Below are positions 13,402 through 24,523 of a stretch of DNA of 64,000 nucleotides, piece by piece. Every line of letters begins with the position of its first letter. The stretch's first letter is position 1. The notes below the pieces were generated by a model, which saw only the letters and a list, made by a program, of their open reading frames with translations, had not been told where the DNA came from and did no database searches. A program made the translations under genes and the position numbers. The stretch comes from Hemibagrus wyckioides (lineage: Eukaryota; Chordata; Actinopteri; Siluriformes; Bagridae): assembly GCF_019097595.1 (NCBI RefSeq), contig NC_080729.1, positions 1,551,917-1,615,916 on the forward strand, written 5' to 3'.

Positions 13402-14980
13402 GCGTGAGGACTCTGGTCAACGTGAGGACTCTGGTCAACGTGAGGAATCTGGTCAACGTGAGGAATCTGGTCAGCGCGAGGAATCTGGTCAGCGCGAGGA
13501 ATCTGGTCAGCGCGAGGAATCTGGTCAGCGCGAGGAATCTGGTCAGCGCGAGGAATCTGGTAAGCATGAGGAATCTGGGAAGCGAGAGGAATCTGGGAGG
13601 TGTGAGGAATCTGGTAAGTGTGAGGAATCTGGTAAGCGTGAGGAATCTGGTAAGCGTGAGGAATCTGGTGAGTGTGAGGAATCTGGTCAGCATGAGGACT
13701 GGTCAGCGTGAGGAATCTGGTAAGCGTGAGGAATCTGGGAAGCACGAGGAATCTGGGAAGCACGAGGAATCTGGGAGGTGTGAGGAATCTGGTAAGCGTG
13801 AGGAATCTGGTAAGCGTGAGGAATCTGGTGAGTGTGAGGAATCTGGTCAGCATGAGGACTGGTCAGCGTGAGGAATCTGGTAAGCGTGAGGAATCTGGGA
13901 AGCACGAGGAATCTGGGAAGCACGAGGAATCTGGGAGGTGTGAGGAATCTGGTAAGCGTGAGGAATCTGGTAAGCGTGAGGAATCTGGTAAGCGTGAGGA
14001 ATCTGGTGAGTGTGAGGAATCTGGTCAGCATGAGGACTGGTCAGCGTGAGGAATCTGGTAAGCGTGAGGAATCTGGTAAGCACGAGGAATCTGGGAAGCA
14101 CGAGGAAGTAAGCATGAGGAATCTGATCAGCGTGAGGAATCTGATCAGCGTGAGGAATCTGATCAGCGTGAGGAATATGATCAGCGTGAGGAATCTGGTC
14201 AGCGTGAGGAAGTAAGCATGAGGAATCTGGTAAGCGTGAGGAATCTGGTAAGCATGAGGAATCTGGGAGGCGTGAGGAATCTGGTAAGTGTGAGGAATCT
14301 GGTCAGCGTGAGGAATCTGGTAAGCGCGAGGAATCTGGTAAGCGCGAGGAATCTGGTCAGCGCGAGGAAGTAAGCATGAGGAATCTGGTAAGCGTGAGGA
14401 ATCTGATCAGCGTGAGGAATCTGGTCAGCGTGAGGAATCTGGTCAGCGTGAGGAATCTGGTCAGCGCGAGGAAGTAAGCATGAGGAATCTGGTAAGTGTG
14501 AGGAATCTGGTCAGCGTGAGGAATCTGGTCAGCGCGAGGAAGTAAGCATGAGGAATCTGGTCAGCGTGAGGAATCTGGTCAGCGCGAGGAAGTAAGCATG
14601 AGGAATCTGGTCAGCGTGAGGAATCTGGTCAGCGTGAGGAATCTGGTCAGTGTGAGGAAGTAAGTGTGAGGAATCTGGTAAGCGTGAGGAAGTAAGCGTG
14701 AGGAATCTGGTCAGTGTGAGGAATCTGGTCAGCATGAGGAAGTAAGTGTGAGGAATCTGGTAAACGTGAGGAAGTAAGCGTGAGGAATCTGGTCAGCGTG
14801 AGGAATCTGGTCAGCGTGAGGAAGTAAGTGTGAGGAATCTGGTAAGCGTGAGGAAGTAAGCGTGAGGACTCTGGTCAGTGTGAGGAATCTGGTCAGCATG
14901 AGGAATCTGGTCAGCGTGAGGAATCTGGTCAGCGTGAGGAATCTGGTCAGCGTGAGGAATCTGGTAAATGTGAGGAATAG
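13402..14980. repeat. 18-bp minisatellite array with higher-order blocks
   Basis: About 88 tandem copies of a unit close to GTGAGGAATCTGGTCAGC. Variants carry GGTAAGC, GGGAAGC or GGGAGGT in the last part. In the left half a block marked by CATGAGGACTGGTCAGCG recurs at about 13691, 13851 and 14029, giving periods near 160 and 178 bp (one extra 18-bp unit). In the right half a shorter GAGGAAGTAAGC variant is interspersed. Because 18 is a multiple of three, several frames stay open on both strands; none is credible as a protein. Confidence 0.95.
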
Positions 14981-15170
14981 CGTAGCTTCAGTCCCAGGAT
15001 CGTTTGGGTGGAGATGGCATGTATCGTTTAAACGGCAGGACTGTTTTACAGCTCAGGTCTTTGCTTCTTATTTTAATGAGCCATATTTAAATCATACCAC
15101 TCTGAGATTCATGCTGCTTTCATTTTCTTTTAAGTACCTGGGAAAAGAAGAAAAAAATTAAAGCACCAAG

Positions 15171-15173
15171 GAA

Positions 15174-15214
<41 letters not shown>

Positions 15215-15551
15215 GGGCTCTGTGTGTCTGTCTTACTCTCTCTGTCTTGCTCCCTCCTGGTCTCTGACTGTTGGTCTCTCTGTCTCTTGGTATCTGTCTG
15301 TCTGTCTATCTGCCTGTCTCACTCTCTCTCTTTGCCAGACTGTCTGTCCCTCTCTCTGCTGACTTCTCTTTTCGAGCTATCTGTCTTCTGGTATCTCTTT
15401 GTCTGTCTGTCTCTCTCTCCCTTTTTTGTGTGTGAGTGTCTTTCTCTCTCTGCCTCCTACTGTCTCTCTGTGTGTGTCTCTCTGCCTCTGACTCATCTCC
15501 TTTCCCTGTCTGTCTTTCATTGCCTGCCTTTTTCTCTCTAGCTCTTGGTAC

Positions 15552-15585
<34 letters not shown>

Positions 15586-15590
15586 CACAT
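15171..15590. repeat. pyrimidine-rich TCTC/CTGT repeat domain
   Basis: A (TC)n tract at about 15177-15208 is followed by degenerate TCTG, CTGT and TCTC repeats ending in a (TGTC)n stretch near 15553-15586. The apparent frames on both strands are compositional. Confidence 0.85.
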
Positions 15591-16790
15591 CTACAAAAAA
15601 ATTTCCGCAGCCCAAAACACACAGTATGTTTGATTCACTTCCTGTAGGTGAGTCGATTCAGAGTCAAAACGCTTCTCAATTCATTCGAGTTCAGTTGGAA
15701 TAAAATGGACAGAACCTCACTCTGGTGCTCCTGGATTCGTTTTTTTTGTCTGAGAAAGCATCGAGCTCGATAGTTTGTACATACAGAATGACAGAATAGC
15801 AAAATAAACCATAAACCAGTTGAACTGTTGTGATACAACACGTGATGTATGACAATATTAGCACAAAGCGCTAAGAGTCTTTTTTAATGATACTCTAATG
15901 AATCTAATTATACAGTACATCTCCTCTCTCTCTCTCTCTCTCCCTCTCTCTCTCCCTTTCTCTCTCTCCTGTCACCTTTCCTCACATCACCCACCAGCAG
16001 TCAGCTATATGAAGGCTTCCTGACTGAAGCCTGGAAGATTACACCACGTTTCCTCTGCAGCTGTTGTTAAACGCATCAATAATCACTGCACCATCCGGTC
16101 GTTTACTTCCATCTTTATTTCAGCAAAGTGAGATGAGAATAAAACACAATTCTGTTCGTTTTAAAGAAATCCGAAAGGTCTTCTTTAACCATGACACTGT
16201 TAGCTACCAGTTTATACAAATCAACACCATCCCACAGCGGCGTCTCTTTGGTCAGCTCTCAAACGTCTCAAACAGACGTGGTTTATGTCACTGTGCTTTC
16301 TAAAAACACTGAGAGAAGGACAGAGTTACAGATAGAAAACAATAACTGTGTAACTTTCATCCTCAGAGCATAATCCATCACTCTGGCACTAAACTCCGGA
16401 TGGAGGCGTGGCCTAACGTTTGATTGGATGGTGAGATTTGTGCTTAAAGTAAATTCTGAGCCAAATTCCAGCTTCCTGTGTCCTTATTCGTGAAGCACAC
16501 GAGGAAGAACTGACATTCACGTTGCCTGTTTTCTGCACAAGCTGATTTCCGGATCCCTCTGAGTGATGACGTGATGAACTTACAGGATCTACGTCTTATA
16601 CTCTGACGAGGAGAACACACGTTACCAAACAGTCTGATGCGGAACTCAGCTGAGGATTTATCAGGATAAGGTACGGCGTGACACGTAATAATCACAGCCT
16701 AAAACTGGCTCAGACGTGCAGATGGAACGGCACACAACTTGTAGCTTTAAGCTTCAATTATCTGTTATTCTGTACCTTTTATTTTGCCTG
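15591..16790. other. gene-free stretch
   Basis: A (TC)n-rich patch lies at about 15920-15970. No supported gene or mobile element. Confidence 0.5.
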
Positions 16791-16794
16791 AAAC

Positions 16795-17062
16795 ATTCCT
16801 CCTCTCTCAGGTTCCTGTTCTGGAGAATCACATGTTCTCCACATCCAGGATTTCTCCTGGTTCTCTGGTTTCCTCCCATCTCAAAAACCATACCCGCTTC
16901 TCTAAACTGCCCCATGTGTGAATACGTGTGTACAATGGACACACGTCCATCCCCTATCTCACTCAGCTTGTGTTCCTGCCTCACTCCCAGTGTTCCCAGG
17001 ATCAACTCCGGATCCATGGAGACCCTGACCAGGATAAAGCACATGCTGAAGGTGAATAAAGC
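16795..17062 (+). mobile_element. SINE-like repeat, family B, 5'-truncated copy
   Basis: It carries GGTTTCCTCCCATCTCAAAA, then GTGTTCCCAGGATCAACTCC, GGATCCATGG and GACCCTGACCAGGATAAAGC. This is the body and tail of a repeat common in fish genomes. A second copy with a better 5' part lies at 20.5-20.76 kb. The tRNA-like head is missing or unrecognisable. Not coding. Confidence 0.7.
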
Positions 17063-18090
17063 TTCCAAAAACGAGCAAAAGGAAGCTTCTCTCGTTTTGG
17101 GAGGTCATGGTAGGGTTTGAGAGGAAGTGGACATAATTATCTTAGAGAAAATAAAAGAGAAAAAGCACAGTCAATAAAACAAAGATTGGAGAAAAAGCCA
17201 TTTCTGTGAGTCGAATCAATACGAGCTAGTGGCGTTTGTTGGTGTTTCACCTCATAACACAGAGAGACCCGAGAGGCCAGAGACAGCAGCAGGGATGTGA
17301 AACAGGTTGTGATGAGATACATAAACTAATCAACACACAATATACATATGTAATAATAACAATAAGTCAGACTGAAGAACCCGAGTGTTTAGATGGTTTA
17401 CACACCGCCTGAGCAAATCCACAGCATTAATTAAGAGACTGAACGTGTGTGTGTGTGTGTGTGTGTTGCAATTTGATCAGATTTAAAAATGAAGAAGGCG
17501 AGTGTCGACTGATTAAAGCTCAAAAGCAGACTGCAGCATTTACACTCATCTCTATTTTTGGTCTGTCTTTAAGTTCCTGAGACGCAGAAAAATGCTGTCT
17601 GATGCACAATGAAGTGGAAAAGATCGGATTCTCTGGATAGATGAATCGGATCTCGGAGCATCTTTCTGTGCTGTTGCGCAAGAGCCTCCGCTCACTTCAC
17701 CAGGCGAATCCGATCCCTAAATGCGCACTTAGGAATCTCTGACATTCCCAAATCCTTTGGCGCAACACGTCACGCCATTCCTTTACATCACATCCCTTTC
17801 CATCCATTCCCGTTTAAAAGCCTGCTGCCATTTCAGCACGCATCCTCGAATCCCGAACCATTCTCCATCCACCGAGCGAGCCGGACACTGCGGACTCCCC
17901 GCAATCCCCGAGCCTCGTAAACACGCACGCAGGAGGAAAACGCAACGTCGCGCGCGCGCTCACACAAATTCCCCGCACACACCGGACTCTAATAAAGCTG
18001 CATAAAGCCATCAAAAATCAGCGAGGTTTCATCTTACCTGGTGTTCTTTATTAATCACCATTCATGATCCTGCAGAGCTGATGGATGAGG

Positions 18091-18132
<42 letters not shown>

Positions 18133-18196
18133 CGCGCTGGATGAAGGAGAGCTGATTGAGACGCAGAAACAGAGCGGGTTCCTACACCTACACTTA

Positions 18197-18252
<56 letters not shown>

Positions 18253-18270
18253 ACAGCGACGCTCTAATTC
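17063..18270. other. gene-free stretch with CpG-rich patch and microsatellites
   Basis: Microsatellites: (TG)n at about 17443-17466, (GA)n at 18090-18129 and (CT)n/(AC)n at 18197-18249. About 17690-17985 is unusually rich in CpG, including CGTCGCGCGCGCGC near 17945. On the minus strand a near-consensus splice donor CAG/GTAAGAT has its exon side at 18038. These could mark an untranslated first exon of a leftward gene, but no coding frame supports it. Confidence 0.35.
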
Positions 18271-19360
18271 GGGGTGCGTCTCAAATCGAACACTGCTCCC
18301 TCGCTTGCGTCTGTAAGCTTACTTATTTATTTTTCTTTTATTCTTTATTTTCTTTCTTTCTTTTATTTATATTCATTTTCTTTTTTCTATTTTCTTTCTT
18401 TTTTTTTAATTATTTATGTTTTGCTTGCGTCTGTAAGCGACTTCTAGTGCGGAACTTCTCCAGCTGGCTCTCTGGCGCCTCATTGGCTAGAATATGTCAC
18501 GTGATTACTCACTGACGTGGACATTATATATCTAATGTCTATAGAGATCATTTACATATGAGCGGACAGTATACGCTTCATGTTCACACAACAATGTTTG
18601 TGTCAAGTGCCTCGTGATTGTGGGCGTGTCCTGTGCAGTGGTTTTGTTTTTTAAGCACGAATTTAAGAATTTACAAGAAATTCTTATAGACAAAATATTT
18701 ATCCTGCAGTTCATCAGCGGGTTAAATAAATAACGCACACATGAAATAACACACCAGTCGAGGTGAAATGATCGGATGTCATTGATTTTGTGCTCGGATT
18801 TATTCTAGCGTCATTCTCAGATTAGATTAGCAAACCACGCTAGCTGTACGGGCTATGTACACTCACCGGAGGCACAGCTAGCTTAATTCCAAGGTTTATT
18901 TTTTATTTGTAACGTCTCTACACGTTATTAATAAGCATTTTGATATTATACGATAAAATGAAACCGTTGTTATTCTTTCATTTTATTTCTTTTTTTTGCT
19001 ATATATTTACATTTTTATTTTAAGAAATGATGCTACATTATATATTAAATGGTGAAATACAACAGATTTATTCACTTCATTAGGTATATCAATCAGTCCA
19101 TTATATCCATTGTCTTTCTTAAAGTGTTAGCAAAGCGAGCGCTGCAGCAGGTTAGCATTCCCTGGCTATTTTTCTCAGGTGTCTTTGAGTGACCAGATCA
19201 GTCAGGGAGCTCGTGCGTCCAGTGAAATCTGCAGGACATTCTCAAATAATGAAAATTCCATCACATCTGAACGGTTTGTAGACAGAACGCACTAGAAAAT
19301 GGCCGAATCTCCAGCTAGCTCTCAGAGCACGGAAGTAGCCGTCGATTTGAGACGCACCCC
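18271..19360. mobile_element. non-autonomous DNA element with 19-bp TIRs
   Basis: GGGGTGCGTCTCAAATCGA at 18271-18289 is repeated exactly in inverted orientation at 19342-19360, bounding 1,090 bp. The interior has no transposase frame. A short motif, GCTTGCGTCTGTAAGC, occurs twice near the left end (about 18303 and 18423). The flanking bases show no clear target-site duplication, so the superfamily is open; a hAT-like or similar cut-and-paste element is a guess. Confidence 0.65.
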
Positions 19361-20504
19361 TGATCTCAGCTCAGGCTGGACTCCTGGAAAATCCGGAGAG
19401 GAGTCTGAGCGGAACTGAACTGAACTGAAATGAGGTGTGATTTGAAATAATGAACGGCTTTCGAGCTTGAAGTGGTGAATAAACTGAAAGAGCTGGAAGC
19501 TTGAGAGATAAAGAGGATAAAGAGATGAAAGAATTTACACAGAATTTAGGAAATCAAAGGCAAGAGAGAATAAAAAGCACTGTTTTTGGCATTAAAATCG
19601 GCTCGTTTAAGACTTGTGGTCAACAACAGCGTGTACAACTGATGACCCTAAGAGTAAAGATTCACATTTAACCATTTAATAATCTGATCAATCATTTTAT
19701 TAAGAATATCATGTTAAAAATACCTTAAAATACTATTTCATCAACAATTATGGCTTCTTTCTTTCTTTCTTTCAGCAGCAGCTCTAACAGAAGCGCAGGT
19801 TTATATTAACACATTGGTTTTAATGCCTTGTCGTTTCTATAGCAACAGCTGATTCACATGCACGCACACAGCAGACTCACTGATAACAAACTGTGTTGAT
19901 TTCACATTTATATTTATTTATTTCTATTGTTAAATTTTAAGTTAAATGGCTTAGACAAACCTGGATATAATAATAAATATATTTTGCGTTCATCTTTTCC
20001 ACTTGATGCTGAGGCTCAGAAGAGAAATGCATTATGGGATGTAAAAGTCAGCTCCATTCCCTCCTTTGTGCTGCTGATTTCCAGTGCACTTTGCTCTGAT
20101 TGAACCCTGAACAAGTCACTTTATCATCTGAGGTCACTAAAACGCAGAAAAAACAAAGACGTGAAAGGTCTCCGAGTCAGAGAGGAGGCCTCGGTCAAGC
20201 TGCTGTTCATTCAGATCCTTCAGATTCATCTGCAGCTAATGAAGTAAAATAAGTTTGTGTTTCGTTATTTTTCTGTCTTACGTTCAAACTCTTAGTTTGA
20301 GTTACTGAGCTAAATGTTGTTTTTTAAGGACATGCAGAGGTTTGCATGATGGTGAAGTGGGAGCTGTAGACTTCTGGCATGAGTCTGGTTCATGTCTTAG
20401 CCTTAAAACTTCAGGAGCAAAGGAAAGCAGCACAGAAGATGACCTCACTGATCGATGGAGTAAATCTGAGTTAAAGAAATCATCCTGTATTTTAGTTTTC
20501 TGGC
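19361..20504. other. gene-free stretch
   Basis: A piece at about 19775-19860 (AGCAGCTCTAACAGAAGCGC, then TTTCTATAGCAACAGC) resembles the end of the dispersed MITE-like family seen at 41.05 kb. Nothing else is recognised. Confidence 0.45.
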
Positions 20505-20765
20505 TCGTGGTACAGCAGGTTGAGGCGCTGCCTCACAGCTCCAGGGTCCCAAGTTTGATCCTGAGTTCAGGTTTTACTGTTTGGAGTTCTCCATGACACG
20601 GGTTTCCTCATGGGTTCTCCAGTTTCCTTCCATATCCCAAAAACATACCTGGTGACTCAAATCTGGCCCCACTGTAAATGTGTGTAGCGTCCTATCCCCA
20701 GTTACATCTTGCTTCACACCCAGTATAGACTGCTGATCCACACCTTTATCCTGAGAGACTTTATA
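20505..20765 (+). mobile_element. SINE-like repeat, family B
   Basis: The head GTGGTACAGCAGGTTGAGGC and the later AAGTTTGATCCTGAG sit where the A and B boxes of a tRNA-derived SINE would be. The body holds GGTTTCCTCATGGGTTCTCC and CCCAAAAACATACC, shared with the copy at 16.8 kb. Polymerase III boxes are degraded, so this is an old copy. Confidence 0.65.
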
Positions 20766-20960
20766 CATAAGATAAGATAAGATAAGATAAGATAAGATAA
20801 GATAAGATAAGATAAACCTTTATTCGTCCAACAGTGGGGAAATTTCCATGTTACAGCACCAAGAATAAAAGAAAAAATATGCAAATATGAAGCAGAGATT
20901 AAGAAATCTGCACATTTGAGGGTTTAAGGGCCTTGCTCAAGGACTGGTAGCTCGGTGGTG
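20766..20960. repeat. (GATAA)n tract with retroposon-like sequence
   Basis: About ten GATAA units (20766-20815) run into ACCTTTATTCGTCCAACAGT and GGGGAAATTTCCATG, a motif seen at the end of dispersed fish retroposons. Which LINE or SINE it belongs to is not settled. Confidence 0.6.
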
Positions 20961-21355
20961 ATGGGATTTTAATTCACAACTCAAGAAGATGAATGAGTGC
21001 GCTTATTTTTATATAAAAATATGGGTGCAGTTTTAGGTTTTGGCCACAAGGTGGCAGCAAAGTGACGCTGGCGCTGGTGGAGATGAGACAGGTGAAGGCC
21101 ACGCCCCCACAACCTGCCACGCGCTATTCATGCCAACAAAATTTCATCAGAAATAATAATAATTGTTGCAATTAAATTGTAAGGTCAATCACAATAAAAT
21201 AAAAACCATAAATAAATTTTTAAATTAAGAATAAAAGGCATGGCGTGTTGTTTGTGGTTGTTGTGGACTGGTAAGGACAAAGGCTGATCAAAAGGACAAA
21301 AGGGATATAAGGTCATAGTCCAGTACAAGCTCGCGCAAAGTCCCACAGATAACTG
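20961..21355. other. short gene-free stretch
   Basis: AT-rich with no recognised gene. TTTTGGCCACAAGGTGGCAGC near 21038 is a short phrase with no further support. Confidence 0.4.
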
Positions 21356-22662
21356 CCCAGCGGGCACACTGATATCAATTTGATGTCAAATATTAGTCAA
21401 GACTTGATCAAGATGCTGTATAACATTATTTTAAATTCAGTTTGGAAGGCAATTTCTTCCAGTGATAATTGTTTTAAAACAGGAAGTTAATCCTACACTG
21501 AAATTGGTTTATTATATATGTAGGCCAAAATGTTTGACGTTCAATTTACATCAAATCAGTGTCATGTTTTAGACGTGAAATTGATGTCATATTGACATCA
21601 CACTGACATCAATAATTCAGCTGTTTAGCACTTTTTTCTTAAGGCCTCATCATTTGGCATCTGCTGACTTTCCCGTTAATCTCAGTAATTTAAAAAACAA
21701 CAACAAAAATATTTCGGAATGGTTATTATTTTTTTATTTTTAATGATACCATAATGCTGTGTAATTACAATACTGAAATTACTATATTTTTTTGTAATAA
21801 TGTATTGCCAGTTAATTTATTTACAGTAAATATTTATTTATTTTTATAATTCCCTGGAATTATTCCTTTTCGCGTTGACAAATGCTTTCTCTGCAGTTCA
21901 CCGCCACACCTGTAGATGGCGCAGGGGCGACGAGATCCAATTGAAGACTCCAGAATCAATCCAAACCCTTCCCATTCTCGTTAACGTGAACGTTTATCAT
22001 GTAGGTAAATGTGTTGACAACTCATAAAAATGTAGAATATAAATTATTTTGGGCAAATTTTAAACGTTTTAATGAAATATGACTCTGTGCAAGGACGTTT
22101 GGTACTTTTTGTCTCTTTGTGCTATTTCCAAAGTTTTTATATCCTGTATTAGTTTAGCTTGCTGTGGCTTATGTGAACAGAATCGTTTTAATCTTACCTT
22201 TTGTGTTCAGACTAACGGGCAGCAGGGTGGCTTAGTGGTTATCGCTGTTGTCTCACAGCAAGAAGGTTCGAATCCCGGGTTCGACATGTATATTATGTTG
22301 GTTGGTAATTCTAAATTGGCCATAAAAGTGAGTGTGTAGTTGTCTGTCTGTGTGACCCTGTGATGGACGGGCAGGGTGGGATAGACTCCAGCAGACTCCT
22401 GTGACCCTAATTAGGAATAAAGCTGGTATAGACAATGGGTGTGTTCGGACTAAGAAAGTGTACAAACACCTGATAAATAAAATATTTCTTACTTTAGTTG
22501 CTTTTGTGTCATTATTTTGGTGTTCAAAATAAGACGTCAATATGTGGATAAGACGTCAATTTGATTTGCATTTTGACTTGTTTTTTGGCGTATTTTGGAC
22601 ATAAATTTGACATTTTTTTGGCATCAATCTGATGTCATTTCGACATCAAATTGCCCACTGGG
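21356..22662. mobile_element. non-autonomous element rich in TGATGTCA words
   Basis: The outer ends CCCAGCGGGCA (21356) and TGCCCACTGGG (ending 22662) form an imperfect inverted repeat. Both halves are dense in ATTGATGTCA, TGACATCA and GACGTCAA words in both orientations, extending the terminal repeat inward. No transposase is present. A SINE copy (22217-22441) sits inside the right half. Target duplication could not be defined, so the superfamily is open. Confidence 0.55.
22217..22441 (+). mobile_element. tRNA-derived SINE, family A, copy 1
   Basis: The head has an A-box-like TGGCTTAGTGG at about 22228-22238 and an intact B box GGTTCGAATCC at 22265-22275. The body includes TGACCCTGTGATGGACGGGC and the tail TAGGAATAAAGCTGG. 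A longer minus-strand copy lies at 31.0-31.35 kb; this copy lacks the middle part present there. It is nested in the element around it, so it is the younger insertion. Confidence 0.8.
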
Positions 22663-23161
22663 TGACAACAACCTTTTACCGCGATTTTACGCAATTATCC
22701 CTCATCATCATCATGCCGTTATTTTGAACAGAACGTTTCGAACTATTATAATATAACAATAAACAGAATCATAAAAAAGTTCATGTAACCTGTATTTAGA
22801 GTTATTACATGGGTGTATTTATCATCGTGTTCTTCCCTCAGGGCCTCTTTAAATGCGCGCGCCACAGGAGTTCAGTCACGCGCTGCCGAGTCTCTTTACT
22901 GATTCGATTCTTTCGGAACGAACTGAATTCATGATTCATTGATTCTTCCTTCAGATGTGTGTGGCGTGGGATGGTGTCGACTCTTTCACACTACTTTCCC
23001 ATACTTAAACTTAAAAAAAAAACATTAAACATTAATAAAACAAACTCTTGACATCTTTAGACAGTAAAAATTAGACAATTAAATACACATTGCATAACGT
23101 GAAAATGTTACGAAGAATCATGTTTGCAATCATGTGAAGGCGACACAACATACCAGAGCAG

Positions 23162-23197
<36 letters not shown>

Positions 23198-24124
23198 TAT
23201 CAGGGGCATCACTGATCATTAACAATTTATAAAACTACAAAGAATAACCCCGTAACCCCCCACGCCCCTCCAAATGAATCATTAGTTAATTTTTGTTAAA
23301 TTATTTATTAAAGAAAACCGATTAATGTTAGAAGGAAGCCTTATAGTTTCTTATTATATTCCTGATGATATTCAGCCAATCAGATTCGATCTAAAGCCAG
23401 ACGTAATCGAAATTAAACATATATGAATCTCAGAAAGAATCGTTCAAAAAAACAAAAAAGAGTCGGTTCCTTTTTGTCGATACTCGGCGCGTGGGAGTCA
23501 CACCGCATGCGAAGCTTCTCGTATGGATTTCCTTCTTCTAAATAAAAATGTGGACTTACAGGTAACTAAAGCCAGATGTGGGCTGAAAGAAAGTGCTACT
23601 CTGTGTGTTTTAAAGACAGAGTTAATGTTTTTTGGGCGAGGATAAACGTGCTCCGTGGTTCAGTCCGGATGAATGAGGTGGAAGGAGTGAGGAAGATGGA
23701 CTGGACGGAGCTCTCGGGACAACAGAAATTCTGGAAATAAATCAGAAAAATAGAACAAGAAGAAGAAGTAGAACAACAGCTACAACAGACCTCTATTGTG
23801 GATGTGTTTCTGTGCGGAAAGAACCACAGCTGTTAGCGCTGGACTGTTGATGACTCGGTTCATACTTGGGTGATTCGATTCCCCAGAACAGTTATGACAA
23901 TAATGATGTTTTTCACTGTGCTTGAACCCTGGAGAGTTAGCTGACATTATCCAATGTGTTTTTTTCTTGAAAGTAAGCTTTAAGTAAGCTTTGAAGCTGC
24001 ACATGAACCTGCAACCTGCAGTAATCCTGCTCGGAGTCGTTTGTTCGAAAGAACCGAGTCTTACAAATGATTCGGAGATAGCATCACTCCAGTGATCAAC
24101 TGAGCCGGTTTGACCCAACCTCCA

Positions 24125-24125
<1 letters not shown>
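22663..24125. other. 5' flank of the carbonic anhydrase gene, no other gene seen
   Basis: Contains an (AAT)n tract at about 23163-23197. The remainder is unique-looking AT-rich DNA with no exon-like frame. Confidence 0.5.

Positions 24126-24126
<1 letters not shown>

Positions 24127-24162
<36 letters not shown>
24127..24162. repeat. (TG)n microsatellite in the carbonic anhydrase promoter
   Basis: About 18 TG dinucleotides end 50 bp upstream of the TATA box. Such purine-pyrimidine alternation can form Z-DNA (established knowledge); an effect here is inference. Confidence 0.9.
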
Positions 24163-24163
<1 letters not shown>

Positions 24164-24212
24164 CAACCCCTCTGATGTTGAGACTGATGTGAGGCAGGTT
24201 TCTGAGTGTGTG

Positions 24213-24220
24213 TATAAAAG
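24213..24220 (+). promoter_or_regulatory. TATA box of the carbonic anhydrase gene
   Basis: TATAAAAG lies 80 bp upstream of the start codon at 24300, which predicts transcription start near 24243 and a 5' UTR of about 55 bases. No other TATA-like word lies closer to the ATG. Confidence 0.7.
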
Positions 24221-24299
24221 CTCCTCACACTGACTCAGCTGTCCGGCTGTAAGGAACCTAAAGAAAGGAGAACTTTAGAACTTGGACAAAAAAGGAAGC

Positions 24300-24478
24300 A
24301 TGTCTCATCACTGGGGTTACAGCTCTCATGATGGTAAGAGCAGAAAAATTTAATCCATCAGGATGAAAACTGGTTGGTTTCTGAAACTCGAAGTAAAAAA
24401 GATCATTTGTAAATGTACAATATTTGTGAGTGTTGCACTGCATACAGTTCTGACTCAAGAGTTTATTTATTTATTTAC

Positions 24479-24523
<45 letters not shown>

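Noticed and set aside
13319..14215. Overlapping frames up to 176 codons on both strands
   Set aside because: They translate an 18-bp repeat, which leaves several frames open at once. No start context, splice sites or natural amino-acid use.
18156..18515. 119-codon frame with Phe-rich hydrophobic stretch (possible membrane protein)
   Set aside because: It crosses an (AC)n tract and a T-rich run inside a non-coding element; no homology-like sequence.
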